From Mytilus trossulus (taxonomy: Eukaryota; Mollusca; Bivalvia; Mytilida; Mytilidae): 64,000 bases of DNA. The translations under genes and the position numbers were made by a program. The notes below the pieces were generated by a model that was not told the DNA's origin, made no database searches, and was given only the letters and a program-made list of their open reading frames with translations. Every line of letters begins with the position of its first letter. Position 1 is the first letter of the stretch. This document shows positions 9,990-19,976 of this stretch, piece by piece. Location: the NCBI RefSeq assembly GCF_036588685.1, contig NC_086382.1, positions 5,649,467-5,713,466 of the forward strand. The letters are read 5' to 3'.

Positions 9990-11470
9990 ACACTCACATA
10001 CTCAATTTAGATTTACAAACCAATAACGAATTTGAGGTTAAGAGAGGCTACCCTAATACATTCTATGTTATATAACTGTTTTTGCTATAGATTCATTATT
10101 ATTTTATTTTATTTTAGAGAACTAGCTCCTTTTCCTTCTCCATTTGCATCCAGTTCTGATTAGTTGGTTATTGATAATTAGAAAGTGAAAACTAATTAAA
10201 TAGCACACTGTTCAGTTTAGTTTCTTATTATGAATACCTTATATGTCATTGCACTAGTACTTATACTTCATCAGACCTTATTTTTGTTGATCTGCTCAAC
10301 TTAATGTACACCATATAATAATTCTAGGTAATAAAACACCTTTACACGGTATGTATAAGCCCCTAAAAATTCGAAGTGACTTGAAATTTTCCACAGAAAA
10401 AGCCCATCTTATGGTTCCATTTTTATATGTATTCGTACATTTCTACTATTTCAAAAAAATTGCCCTGTTAAAGCTTTAGTCAAATCTTAGAAATGTTTCG
10501 TGTTTAATGCTCTCCAACTTCGTATATGAATTGACCGTCCGTCATTATGATTCCAGATGATCAAATCTTGTTTGCGCAAGTACAAACCTAACTTACTAAC
10601 ATTAATTTTATGTTTAACATATATCTAAACATGATTACCACCACATTATAATATCAATCATAATTCTGTATCCTGTCGATATGCATATTTTGACATTGCG
10701 CAAATTAATTATTACGTCATAACATTTTATATAAAAACAAATACATTATGATATTGTATCACATGAAGCGGTTACTAGTATCCTGGGCGTTTCAGTTGGT
10801 ATATTTTTGAGTTTGTTAGATTGCATTCTTATTACCTACACCCATTTTGCATATCAAACCAGTGTAAGTCAAGCAAAAAACAAAACCAAAACTTAAATAA
10901 ATGAAATACGTTACAGATAAATACATAATGAGAATATTCAAATAGTTTATCTTTTGATTTAGATCGACCTCATTTTTGCAGTTCTAAAGATTATTTCAAA
11001 AGTCAATGACTGCTGATAAAAGTGGTAACTCTACTTAAGAAGTAGTTTAAATATGAAAGTTTTATTATAACGATTAAATAAACAAGTAGTTGGTTCAGTG
11101 TAAAATAAAGAAAAAGTGATATTCTTTATCAGGTTTAGTTTATTATCAAAATATTTAGGAGAATTATATTTATTCGACTAATTCTATTAATCCACTTTTT
11201 TCAATTATGATTCTATTTGGAAAGAATTTAACATGAATATAATTGAGTTTAAAAGAAAGTTTCTTTGGGAGCTTTTTATGAAAGACGTCATGAATTAATA
11301 TAAATGAAATGTAAAATTCTGCCTTCCTGTTTATCATAGCTTTCAAATTCTACAATATCCACATATGAAAATAACACTATAACTCTTGTACATTCGAATT
11401 GCTTTTCTTGATTTATGTTCACTCATCGTCGATACACATACTTACCTGCATATATCTATACATTTCCCAG
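9990..11470. other. Intergenic, nothing recognised
   Basis: AT-rich with scattered stop codons in all frames. No gene, RNA or repeat could be supported. Confidence 0.5.
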
Positions 11471-11623
11471 GGTGGGGTTCGTGTTGTTTATTCTTTAGTT
11501 TTCTATGTTGTGTCACGTGTACTATTGTTTTTCTGTTTGTCTTTTCATTTTTTAGCCATGGCGTTGTCAGTTTGTTTTAGATTTATGAGTTTGACTGTCC
11601 CTTTGGTATCTTTCGTCCCTCTT
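11471..11623 (+). mobile_element. Retroelement 3' UTR remnant
   Basis: Matches the terminal part of the retroelement that ends at 19572: ggtggggttcgtgttgttta, ctttagttttctatgttgtg, gccatggcgttgtcagttt and tttcgtccctctt. Only the last 150 bp are present, consistent with a strongly 5'-truncated copy. The short open frames through it are incidental. Confidence 0.7.
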
Positions 11624-11997
11624 CCCAACTTATTCGGTATGAAGAGCTTACAGCTACTTTTCACACTTTACAAAACGCGTAAAAGAGAAAGCTGGTAAAT
11701 CAATCTTTTGTTAAACAGCATCTCAATCTCTTTCTAACATGAATTTATTGCAAGACATCAAGACCTTATTGATAAATATTCCATATCAATTTCGCAAAAA
11801 ATACGTGATGGTATTGAAGTATAGATTCTTTGTGTATTTGTAAACATTGATAATTAGTACATTTTCGGTAATATACTTTTGGTAGGGTTCGGTGATGTGA
11901 ATTGAGTTCATTACCAAAAAAGAGAGTACATTTACAGAATTGTAGACCACACTTTTAAATTTGAATCAATTTCATTCAGTAAGTGATAAAAGCCGAC
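11624..11997. other. Intergenic, nothing recognised
   Basis: AT-rich with no supported feature. A short word at 11930-11942 (tttacagaattg) resembles part of the hairpin arm that follows. Confidence 0.4.
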
Positions 11998-12053
11998 AAC
12001 AGTCAATTCTGTAAAATATTGGGCCTGTTCAATATTTTACAGAATGGACTGTT
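11998..12053. repeat. Near-perfect 24-bp hairpin
   Basis: Arms 11998-12021 and 12030-12053 are complementary at 23 of 24 positions (the only mismatch is A against G in agtcAatt / aatGgact). The loop is 8 nt (ggcctgtt). The near-perfect pairing suggests a young inverted duplication, a foldback element remnant or an RNA stem-loop. No function is shown. Confidence 0.8.
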
Positions 12054-12592
12054 AGAGGCTTATATCTTACATTAAACATTGTTTAACACACACAAAAAGG
12101 TTAAACAAAAGAAAAAGCAAGCTAAGATTTATTTTCATCAGGTATGAAAATTGTTTTGTGAATAATCTTTTCTTGCATTAAAATATATCCTAAATACTGA
12201 CCCCTTTAAACAGTAGCTCAACTTACAAAAATAGACCAAAAAAAAATGCTGCTGAAGGTAAACAAAATGTTGTTGTCCTCTCCTATTAGTTTCTTGTTTA
12301 TTCTCGGGTTTTATTTTTACTAGGTGAGTGAGAAGAAAAGAAAAGCATATGAAGACAGGTTCTTGTTGATAAGAAACCTCTGGAGTGACAATATGTCATC
12401 ACTTGTATTAAAAAAGAACTGGATGTGGTTTCAACTCAAGTCATTGTAATGGTCAAAGTTTTAGAATTGGGGCAGCTACTAGTGCTGCTGGTAAGGCAAA
12501 AATAGAAGATCATTTGATAAAAACATTTTTTTATTTTTTTTTTCACGGCTTTATTGAAGGTACCCCCTCCCTTACCTCACAAATCCTTGGGG
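12054..12592. other. Intergenic, nothing recognised
   Basis: No gene supported. Contains simple A- and T-rich runs, including one before 12540. Confidence 0.4.
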
Positions 12593-12844
12593 ACACTAAG
12601 CTGTTACCATCTGTGTTATGGACAGTTATGAAATTTATCACTGGTTGTTTCAAAAATTTCACTCATCCCCCAAGAATTTCTGGTGATAAACTGTCAAATT
12701 TCATACAAATTTATTGGGACACTAAGCTGTTACCATCTGTGTTATGGACATTTATGAAATTTTATCACTGGTTGTTTCAAAAATTTCACTCATCCCCCAA
12801 GAATTTCTGGGGATAAACTGTCAAATTTCATACATATTTATTCC
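12593..12844. repeat. Two-copy tandem repeat, 126-bp unit
   Basis: Copy 1 is 12593-12718 and copy 2 is 12719-12844. Both begin acactaagctgttaccatct and contain cactggttgtttcaaaaat, catcccccaagaatttctgg and aactgtcaaatttcatac. They differ by a handful of substitutions and a compensating indel. The open frame through them comes from the repeat and is not taken as a gene. Confidence 0.85.
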
Positions 12845-13546
12845 AACACCAATTCAACATCAACACTACTAGGCTTCCTCATAGCCTCCTCATAGGGTCC
12901 TCAGACATGTATAAATATAACTTATATAACATATAAGTACCTATATAAAATATATGATTAATATGAACAAATGAAGAGATACCAACATGCAATCAGTTAT
13001 ATTCTTTTGTTGAAACTTTCAAGAGACTAAATACCTGAATATCCAGCCCTCTTCCCCCTCCCCTTTTTTCCTTTTTTTGTCTTTCTGCAAGGTCGTGTCA
13101 CTCTCTTTTCGCTTATTTGTGCATAGAGTTCCTTGTGGTTTTTAAATGTTACAGAACGTGCAAATCGGACACACGATTGGTTTGTTTGACAGATAAAATG
13201 CGGTAATGTCTTCCTTTATTCTGCTTCCCATATTCATCGTCGTTCATAAGCGAAGTTGCATTATATATAAGTTGCACTTATATCAGACTTAAAAAACAAC
13301 TTGTAAATCAACACCGAAACCTGAAAATTATAAAAACTAGTATAGTTCACTAGTTCATGAAGGAAGTTCTAGATTCGCACTTTGTATACAGGATAAGGTA
13401 AAGGTTGTTCATGGCCCTTGTATTGCGGCATGATCTATCAAATTTTAGAAGCATTACTTTATTGCTTTTTTTTAAATTTTAATTGTAGTTGAAATTGATG
13501 TTAAGAAGAATAAGAGCAACACCAGTGGTCAAGTTTGGGGTTAAGG
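12845..13546. other. Intergenic, nothing recognised
   Basis: No gene supported. Short pyrimidine-rich (13045-13090) and AT-rich (12905-12965) stretches only. Confidence 0.4.
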
Positions 13547-13765
13547 TCATCACTTAAGAAATTTTACGGTCGCCATCATGAGCTGATTGGCCATTACGAC
13601 AAAAGTGTGTCATAAATCATATCTGATATTCTTCCTCAGTCATAATAACCTTCCATCATTACCGAACTGAACAAACGGCGGGTGCCGTATACGGTGCAGA
13701 AAAAGCTTACCCTTCCGGAGCACCTGATTTCACTCCCGGTTTTTAGCGGAGTTCGTGTTGTTTCT
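13547..13765 (+). pseudogene. Retroelement fragment (RT tail plus 3' UTR)
   Basis: Starts with a degraded reverse-transcriptase tail (LRNFYGRHHELIGHYDKSVS-like, then stops). It continues into 3' UTR words shared with 19273-19572 (gcttacccttccggagcacc, gttcgtgttgttt). A copy truncated at both ends. Confidence 0.6.
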
Positions 13766-14616
13766 TAATTATTATTTATAACTGTTGATGTAAATGTCCT
13801 TTGGTTTTGTGAGTCTTTGTTTACTGCTTGGTTTTGATTGTTATTGTCTTTGATAACCCAAAGACGGACGAGGATAAATCTTTTGAAAAAAGAAATTCAT
13901 AAAAGCAACAAAAACAAGACTTACTACGAGCATAATCAACTTATTGAATAAGTGCTAAAAGAGACAATCTAAAACATAAAGAAAAATGGCTTTGATATAA
14001 GTATTCGTAGTGTTAAAATATCAATTTGATTGTGACTGTTTTTCTCCCGAAATCGTTTTGATGATTGGCAACATTATTGTATTGGAAGGTGACTTTTATA
14101 AAATGTTTTTTTTAAGTGTCATTTGTTCTTTGGTTGTATTTTTGTTTACATGATGAAAACAATTGGCCTCTGGCTATGTAAGTCTTGTATGATTTTTGAT
14201 TTTAGATCATTTATATATTTCAGAGTCTAGTATGACGTCCATTATCACTGAACTAGTACATAATTTTTTAGTGGCCAGCTGAAGCACTCCTCCTGATCTT
14301 ATGTAATGTCTTTACTTATTTTTATTATGTTTGATATTTGATGTCTGAAACAGACCTATGATTGTTTCTGCTTTATTTATTCACAACCATTATAGAATCG
14401 GGAAGATTAAGATAATTGCAATTGTTGTTGAAGACTGCATGTTGCCCTTTAGATGTCTTTCGTATTTCTGAATCATTCGTTTTATTGATTTAGCATTGAC
14501 GAAAAGCCGAAATTTCCATTATATTTACAATACATTGCAACTGTAGGTCAACGATTTATATCATTTTCTGATATTCCATTTTTCAATAAATCGAAGATCA
14601 GTTAATCAATACCAGT
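13766..14616. other. Downstream region of third TRIM gene
   Basis: Holds a fragment of the dispersed mussel repeat at about 14229-14300 (tatgacgtccattatcactg, gtggccagctgaag) and a candidate AATAAA on the minus strand at 14481-14486, about 130 nt past the TRIM stop. Otherwise nothing recognised. Confidence 0.45.
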
Positions 14617-16545
14617 TTAATCAATTTCACACACTAGCACTGGAGCACGCGATGCATGGAACGTTAAAAGGAACCGGTTAGTATTTCGTTTGAAGCGCAT
14701 CACCCAGGGACATGTTACTGTATTGTCGATATCTGATACAGGTATGATACGGATAAGTTGTCCAGTTGGGGTCAGCTGATGGATATTATTTGAATCGTAG
14801 TCTACAACGTATACATTCCCGTCTTGGTCAATTTCCTGGTTAAACGATCTCAAATTACTATGGTTATATTGGAAACCTTTACCTCCAGCTGATTCTAATT
14901 CAATAGAGTAAGTACCATTCCTATAAATGTACTCATTTTTCTGGTAACAAGTCACGAATCTAGTATCGCATCCTTTTTGTAATTCTTTTATCTTAGCCCC
15001 CGTTTCAGAGTTTAACCAAGAAATTGTGTTAGTGTCAGAAGCAGTAATGTACTCATAATCCACCAAACATAGTCCCCACATTGGAACACTTGTATCTAAG
15101 GTCTTTACTAATGTTAACGGTTTAACGTTAATTATGAAAATCTTCTGTGCATAAGAAGACACGGCTACAGTTTGATCATTCACCTTAGTGACATCAGTTG
15201 GTTCGTTCGGAACGCTCAATACTCCCGTTTGTTTGCCGGTATTGTCGTGATACGCAACCCTTCTATTATTATAGTCGGTTATAATGATATCGTCGTTAAG
15301 GAATATACCACTGATAAAACTACCTCTAATGTCGATTGTAAACATAACTTTTATCTTTCCAGTTTGAAAATTTACAGTCTTGAATCCGGGAAGAGACGGT
15401 CTTTTTTCAGTAGAAAGAAGGCGACCGAAACTAACAGTGTTTGAAATAAAATCTGTAGCTTCGAACTTTATCGATATGTCCTTTATTCCCTGTATAACTT
15501 TAGACAAATCATTTTCTAATTGTGGTATTTTCCTGTAAATCTCCTCCATTTTGACCAAGCATTGTACTTCAGATCCCTGGGATAAACACGCTTCAAACAA
15601 ATTCTGCCAATGATCAAAGGTACTCTTCAGAAAAGACAGTTTAGTAGACTCTTCACTTAGTCTGAGAACATTGACCTTTCTAGCACTGTTTACTTCTTCT
15701 TTTATTTTGTTTTCTAGTTTTTCCAATTTTTCATTCAACTTTTTACGCATGTTTGTTATTTCGACTAAGACAACATCTATATCTGTTTTTAAATTTGCTG
15801 AATTTTTATTTCGGTTTTGAATGATTTCTTCTAGTTTAAAACTTGTTTCTTTCAATTTCGTCAAAAGTTCCTTTGCTTTTAACGATTCCTTAACACCGGC
15901 TACAGCTTTATCTATAGTTATAACTTGTTCACATTTTCTATGATGTACAGTAGCACAAATGGTACAACATGGTTGGAAATGATCGTTGCAGTATATCTCA
16001 ATTATCTTATCTGGGTGTTCGTCGCAAGCAACAAACGCACAAATATTTGAAATAGGCGTATCTTCATTTATATTTTTGATCGGAACTATCTTGTGATTAA
16101 GCGTCACTTTGAAAGTTTTGTGATTGGCTTCACATGTATCGCAATATGCCTCCTCACAAACCGTACACCATGTTATTGCCTTCTGAGAAACATTTTTACG
16201 ACTACAAGCATCGCAAAGTTTCTCGGCTTTCTTCATTGATCTTCTATCAATCATAGAAACGACAAAATGATTTCCCGGCAAATTTCTAGCCCACCTTTCA
16301 GGTTTCTCCATTTTGTCTCCAATAGGAACACGGCGACGACAAACTGGGCATTTGAATTCATTTGTGTGTACATCCTTCACGGTTGAAACAATATAGGTAT
16401 TTATACATGTTTCACAGAAGGTGTGTAAGCACGGTAAATACTTTGGCTGTTTAAATGTTTCAAGACAAATAGAACATGTCAATAAATCAGCAAAATCTTC
16501 TTTTACAGGATCAACTTCTTCGTTTACTTTAACAGGAGACGCCAT
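14617..16545 (-). CDS. TRIM-like RING/B-box E3 ubiquitin ligase, 642 aa
   Basis: Intact single-exon TRIM gene, ATG at 16545. RING ligands C24, C27, C39, H41, C44, C47, C66 and C69 are all present. B-box 1 begins LCDACSRKNVS. B-box 2 is CDEHPDK to HHRKCEQV, so Q replaces the H of its paralogues just before the final V. A Lys/Glu-rich coiled coil lies at about 215-350, and the propeller-like C-terminus has the block NVYVVDYDSNNIHQL. Its first 61 residues are identical to those of the broken copy at 19977-21920, and the upstream 190 bp are also related, so these two form the most recent pair by this measure. Likely a cytosolic ubiquitin ligase; substrate unknown. Confidence 0.9.
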   Translation of the reverse strand: MASPVKVNEEVDPVKEDFADLLTCSICLETFKQPKYLPCLHTFCETCINTYIVSTVKDVHTNEFKCPVCRRRVPIGDKMEKPERWARNLPGNHFVVSMIDRRSMKKAEKLCDACSRKNVSQKAITWCTVCEEAYCDTCEANHKTFKVTLNHKIVPIKNINEDTPISNICAFVACDEHPDKIIEIYCNDHFQPCCTICATVHHRKCEQVITIDKAVAGVKESLKAKELLTKLKETSFKLEEIIQNRNKNSANLKTDIDVVLVEITNMRKKLNEKLEKLENKIKEEVNSARKVNVLRLSEESTKLSFLKSTFDHWQNLFEACLSQGSEVQCLVKMEEIYRKIPQLENDLSKVIQGIKDISIKFEATDFISNTVSFGRLLSTEKRPSLPGFKTVNFQTGKIKVMFTIDIRGSFISGIFLNDDIIITDYNNRRVAYHDNTGKQTGVLSVPNEPTDVTKVNDQTVAVSSYAQKIFIINVKPLTLVKTLDTSVPMWGLCLVDYEYITASDTNTISWLNSETGAKIKELQKGCDTRFVTCYQKNEYIYRNGTYSIELESAGGKGFQYNHSNLRSFNQEIDQDGNVYVVDYDSNNIHQLTPTGQLIRIIPVSDIDNTVTCPWVMRFKRNTNRFLLTFHASRAPVLVCEID

Positions 16546-17369
16546 TGTGTCCTAATTAATAAACTTCCTTGTTCCTTGATACCTACCCGATAAATATCTA
16601 AATATAAATACTGATTTATGTGTAAAGAGGTCGATAGCTAGCCTTCTATTGATAACAAATGCATATATCTATGTTCACTGTAAAAAAAACCATTGTACAC
16701 CTCAAAATGATCATTATTCTTTTTAAAAGCAACATTATAAGATTCATAAGAGTACACAAACGCGACATGCACTTAAAAAAAATCTTAAGAAAAGACACGT
16801 TTTACAATTATTAAAGCATGCTACAGTTCAGAATATTTTGACAGTGAAAGGTAATGAGGGCATTCAATTATCTTTCTACAACTAATGAAAAAATTTAATT
16901 GGTTTAGGCGAGCGATTTCTTTATAGAACCAAAATGAATGCTTTTGTATTTATAATGGACCTCCACTTAATTTAATAATGTGGCGATATTAAAGCCTCAA
17001 AATGTGCCTGTAGATGAAAAAATACCATCGTATACACGCCTTGTGCATTGGATGGAGCGAAGGGGGAATTTTGGTGATAGATGGCTGATTAACGTCTAGT
17101 GGCAAGTTAATATGCATATTTAGGACGAGAATATGCTAATGTACTATGAATATTTACGGTTATTTTACCATACCTTATACTAGAATGACATGAATGACAT
17201 GCTGAGCCGGATTATTAATGTGCTAGTACACAAGGTACCTGTCCAAAGGACGACATGTCACCTTACACAGACATATATTCCAACTCCGAGCCCATCATTT
17301 TATGCTCTTAAGTCTTAAATACGCGTGCTATAAAAATAATGCATTAGTTAAGATAATTATGATAATTGA
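16546..17369. other. Upstream of third TRIM gene, with possible old repeat
   Basis: The first 190 bp are homologous to the region upstream of the TRIM pseudogene at 21921-22075. Around 17035-17330 the words aacgtctagtggcaa, atgcatatttaggacgaga and gtccaaaggacgacatgtca recall a dispersed mollusc repeat; this is from memory and uncertain. Confidence 0.35.
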
Positions 17370-17925
17370 TATCTTTCGATCTATCTATCTGCTGTACAGA
17401 CGAAGTGTACGATTGTGTACAGATGTTACATGTTGAAACTGTGCTTGTTTAAAGTCGGGAAGCTCGTTAGTGGTTGTATTAAACTATCGTTTTTGGGAGA
17501 AATTAATGCTGGTGACAGACCTTTGCTTGTTCAATATTTAGTATGGACTAGGAACGAATAAGAGCTTTGTTATTGTACTGACACCTTTTTTTTTAGGACT
17601 ATATGTTTTGAGATTATTTTTGTTTCTCGTTTGGTTGCTGTCTCATTAAAGTGTATACCATCCACATCACCAATCCATTCATTATACACCTAAACTTAAT
17701 GTCATTGTTTTGAATTGATTTCTGATATTTTATTTTATTACACAATACAAATATTATTAACTCATGTATTAGTATATTAGTTGCAGTTCATTTAATTTTA
17801 TGCAAGGCTAAAAACCCGTACAAAGGCATGTTTAATAAAAATTTTGGTAGTTAAGATGTTTAGACAAACAGTACAGGTCAAGAGAAATCGCCAAAGTCGT
17901 CTTTTATAGAGTCATCATTTATGGT
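17370..17925. repeat. Third, partial copy of the duplicated TRIM flank
   Basis: Collinear with 6130-7340 and 24180-25050: gtacagacgaagtg, gctggtgacagac, agagctttgttattgtact, tctcgtttggttgctgtctc and actcatgtattag occur in order. It lacks the MITE, the dispersed repeat and much of the TRIM remnant. About 17781-17925 is a degraded TRIM 5' piece on the minus strand (gtttagacaaacagtacagg, tcgccaaagtcgtctttta). No full gene follows directly; a retroelement sits between it and the next TRIM copy. Confidence 0.6.
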
Positions 17926-18400
17926 CTATCTTTGGTAAAGTATATTCAGACTTTTTATAGAGTCATCTTTTATTGAGTCATCCTTGGTAAAGAAAATACA
18001 ATGCATAGTAGAGCGAAAATGACAAGGACCCTTTTCATAAATTTTCTAAGACGTTTCTTAGCTTTTGTACTTTCAAAATCAAATACTTTGGTAGATAACT
18101 AGAATTGTTGAAGAAAATGTTTTAGACTTTTCACTAAGGAGAGACAAGTACGCTTGATAGAAATGTTTTGTTTTAGAGGAAAATATATCACAAAAAAGCT
18201 TTAAGAAAAAGGGTACAAGGTACCAAGCTAGGTGTACTTGTAACTATAGTAGTTACTGATAGCTAGTTCAAACTCTGATTTCAACTTATATATAAATCAT
18301 GTTTCCTCGACTTCAAAGGGGTATCACTCGGAACTATTTGTTAAAAAGCGTCAAATTATTAAAAAGAAGATCAATGTTAGAAGGATAAATACAATTTTAG
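17926..18400. other. Intergenic, short direct repeats
   Basis: tttatagagtcatc-type words recur three times between 17900 and 17985, a small local duplication. The rest shows nothing recognisable. Confidence 0.4.
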
Positions 18401-19272
18401 TTTCTTTATTATTATGAGGCTGACTTCATACAGGAACTTCTTAGGAAGACAGATAGGAAGTTAGCAATATCCTTTATCTCTACTTTCCGCTATATAGATG
18501 ATGTTCGTTCACTAAATAATTCAAAATTTGGTGACTATGTCGAACGCATCTATCCCATTGAACTAGAGATAAAGAATACAACAGATACTGTTAAGACGGC
18601 CTCATATCTTGACAACCCCGCCACATTATTTATGCATGTGCCTGTCCCAAGTCAGGAGCCTGTAATTCAGTAGTTGGCGTTTGTTTATGTGTTACATATT
18701 TGTTTTTCTTTAAAAAAAAATTATATATATAAGGCCGTTAGTTTTCTCGTTTGAATTGTTTTACATTGTCTTATCTTAACCTGTTATAGCTGACTATGCG
18801 GTATGGGCTTTGCTCATAGTTGAAGGCCGTACGGTGACCAATAGTTGTTAATATCTGTGTCATTTTGGTCTCTTGTGGACAGTTGTCTCATTGACATTCA
18901 TACCACATCTTCCTTTTTATATTACATCTAGAAATTGATCATAAAGGTCGATTGAAAACAAAACTTTACAACAAAAGAGATGACTTCAGCTTTCCAATTG
19001 TGAACTTTCCATTTCTAAGTAGCAGCATTCCAGCAGCACCTGCATACGGTGTATATATATCCCAATTGATACGATATTTCCGTGCTTGCATTTCCTATCA
19101 TGATTTTCTTGATAGAGGGTTGTTGCTCACAAGGAAGCTATTAAATCAAGAGTTCCAAATGGTGCAGTTGAAATCATCTCTTCGTAAATTTTACGGACGC
19201 CATCACGAGTTGGTTGACCGTTATGGAATAACCGTTTCACGAATGATATCGGATATGTTCCTTATGTTTTAA
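18401..19272 (+). pseudogene. Reverse transcriptase fragment, interrupted
   Basis: 18401-18613 is open for 71 codons without a start. It reads as an RT palm region with the catalytic FRYIDDV motif, preceded by a YEADFIQELL block. 18922-19272 continues the same protein (LHLEIDHKGRLKTKLY, DFSFPIVNFP, AAPAYGVYISQLIRYFRAC, LRKFYGRHHELVDRYGITVS) to a stop. Between them, 308 bp of unrelated repeat is inserted, splitting SYLD from LHLEID. The N-terminal part of the RT is absent. Family uncertain (non-LTR or Penelope-like). Same family as 3780-4345, 13547-13765 and 23392-23520. Confidence 0.75.
18614..18921 (+). mobile_element. Repeat nested inside the reverse transcriptase
   Basis: Begins aaccccgccacattatttat and ends near catcttcctttttata. 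It contains ggccgttagttttctcg, gcggtatgggctttgctcat and gttgtctcattgacattcat, words that I recognise as a highly abundant Mytilus repeat. Removing it leaves the RT frame continuous, so it was inserted after the RT copy was in place. No clear target duplication seen. Confidence 0.65.
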
Positions 19273-19572
19273 CTACAATCCCCTTCCCTTTTATAAATGT
19301 GACCTACCGAATTAGACTATTTACCGGATTTTATATCTTATAAGCAACACGACGGGTGCCACATGTGGAGCAGGATCTGCTTATCCTTCCGGAGCACCTG
19401 AGATCCCCCTAGTTTTTTGGTGGGGTTCGTGTTGTTTATTCTTTAGTTTTCTATGTTGTGTCGTGTGTACTATTGTTTGTCTATTCGTCCTTTTCATTTT
19501 TAGCCATGGCGTTGTCAGTTTATTTTCGATTTATGAGTTCGACTGTCCCTCTGGTATATTTCGTCCCTCTTT
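19273..19572 (+). mobile_element. Retroelement 3' UTR
   Basis: Follows the RT stop codon directly and gives the reference 3' end of the family in this window: acgggtgccacatgtgg, gagcaggatctgctta, ttccggagcacctgag, ggggttcgtgttgttta, gccatggcgttgtcagttta, ending tttcgtccctcttt. Fragments at 3226-3685, 11471-11623 and 13547-13765 match parts of it. Confidence 0.7.
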
Positions 19573-19976
19573 AATAGATTGTGGAATAGATAACCTGAAA
19601 AAATAAGTGTATCTAAAGAATCAACTACATAGTACTTCACCAGATAGTTCATTAACTCTTTAGACTCTAGATAAGTGAGAGTTTGGCAAAGTTAAAGTCT
19701 ATAATATATCTGTTGGACGTTTTTTGTCGCAGGATTTTGATCTAATTAATGTATACCCATCACCAACATTTCATTCATACATATTGATGTTGATTGAGAG
19801 CGTTTGCGTTTGTTAGTATTTGTGGTTTTCCTTTTGTTGAATTTGCCTTGGATCTCGATATTTTAGTTTTACTTTTTCATAGTAATTAAACGACAGTAAT
19901 ATTAAACAGTTGCTATTATTTTATTGATTCACTACGCAGAATTTTGAATACCATATAACAGTTCATCAGTAACAGT
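19573..19976. other. Downstream of fourth TRIM copy
   Basis: No gene. A minus-strand AATAAA at 19920-19925 lies about 50 nt past the TRIM stop codon and could be its polyadenylation signal. Confidence 0.4.

Larger units (their letters stand above)
5689..9990. repeat. Segmental duplication, copy A (partner 23721-27720)
   Basis: This block is collinear with 23721-27720. Both begin at tgtgtcaaggtttgcct, share a noncoding flank, a scrambled TRIM remnant, a full-length TRIM copy and its upstream region, and lose similarity after the shared words ttaactaagattaaaaatca and gacaagcttact. Copy A carries an intact TRIM gene; copy B carries a pseudogene. Copy A has two insertions that B lacks: the repeat at 6151-6284 and the MITE at 6447-6651. 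Block ends are estimated by eye to within about 20 bp. Confidence 0.85.

Noticed and set aside
12514-12816. 100-codon open frame
   Set aside because: It is produced by a 126-bp tandem duplication that keeps the frame.
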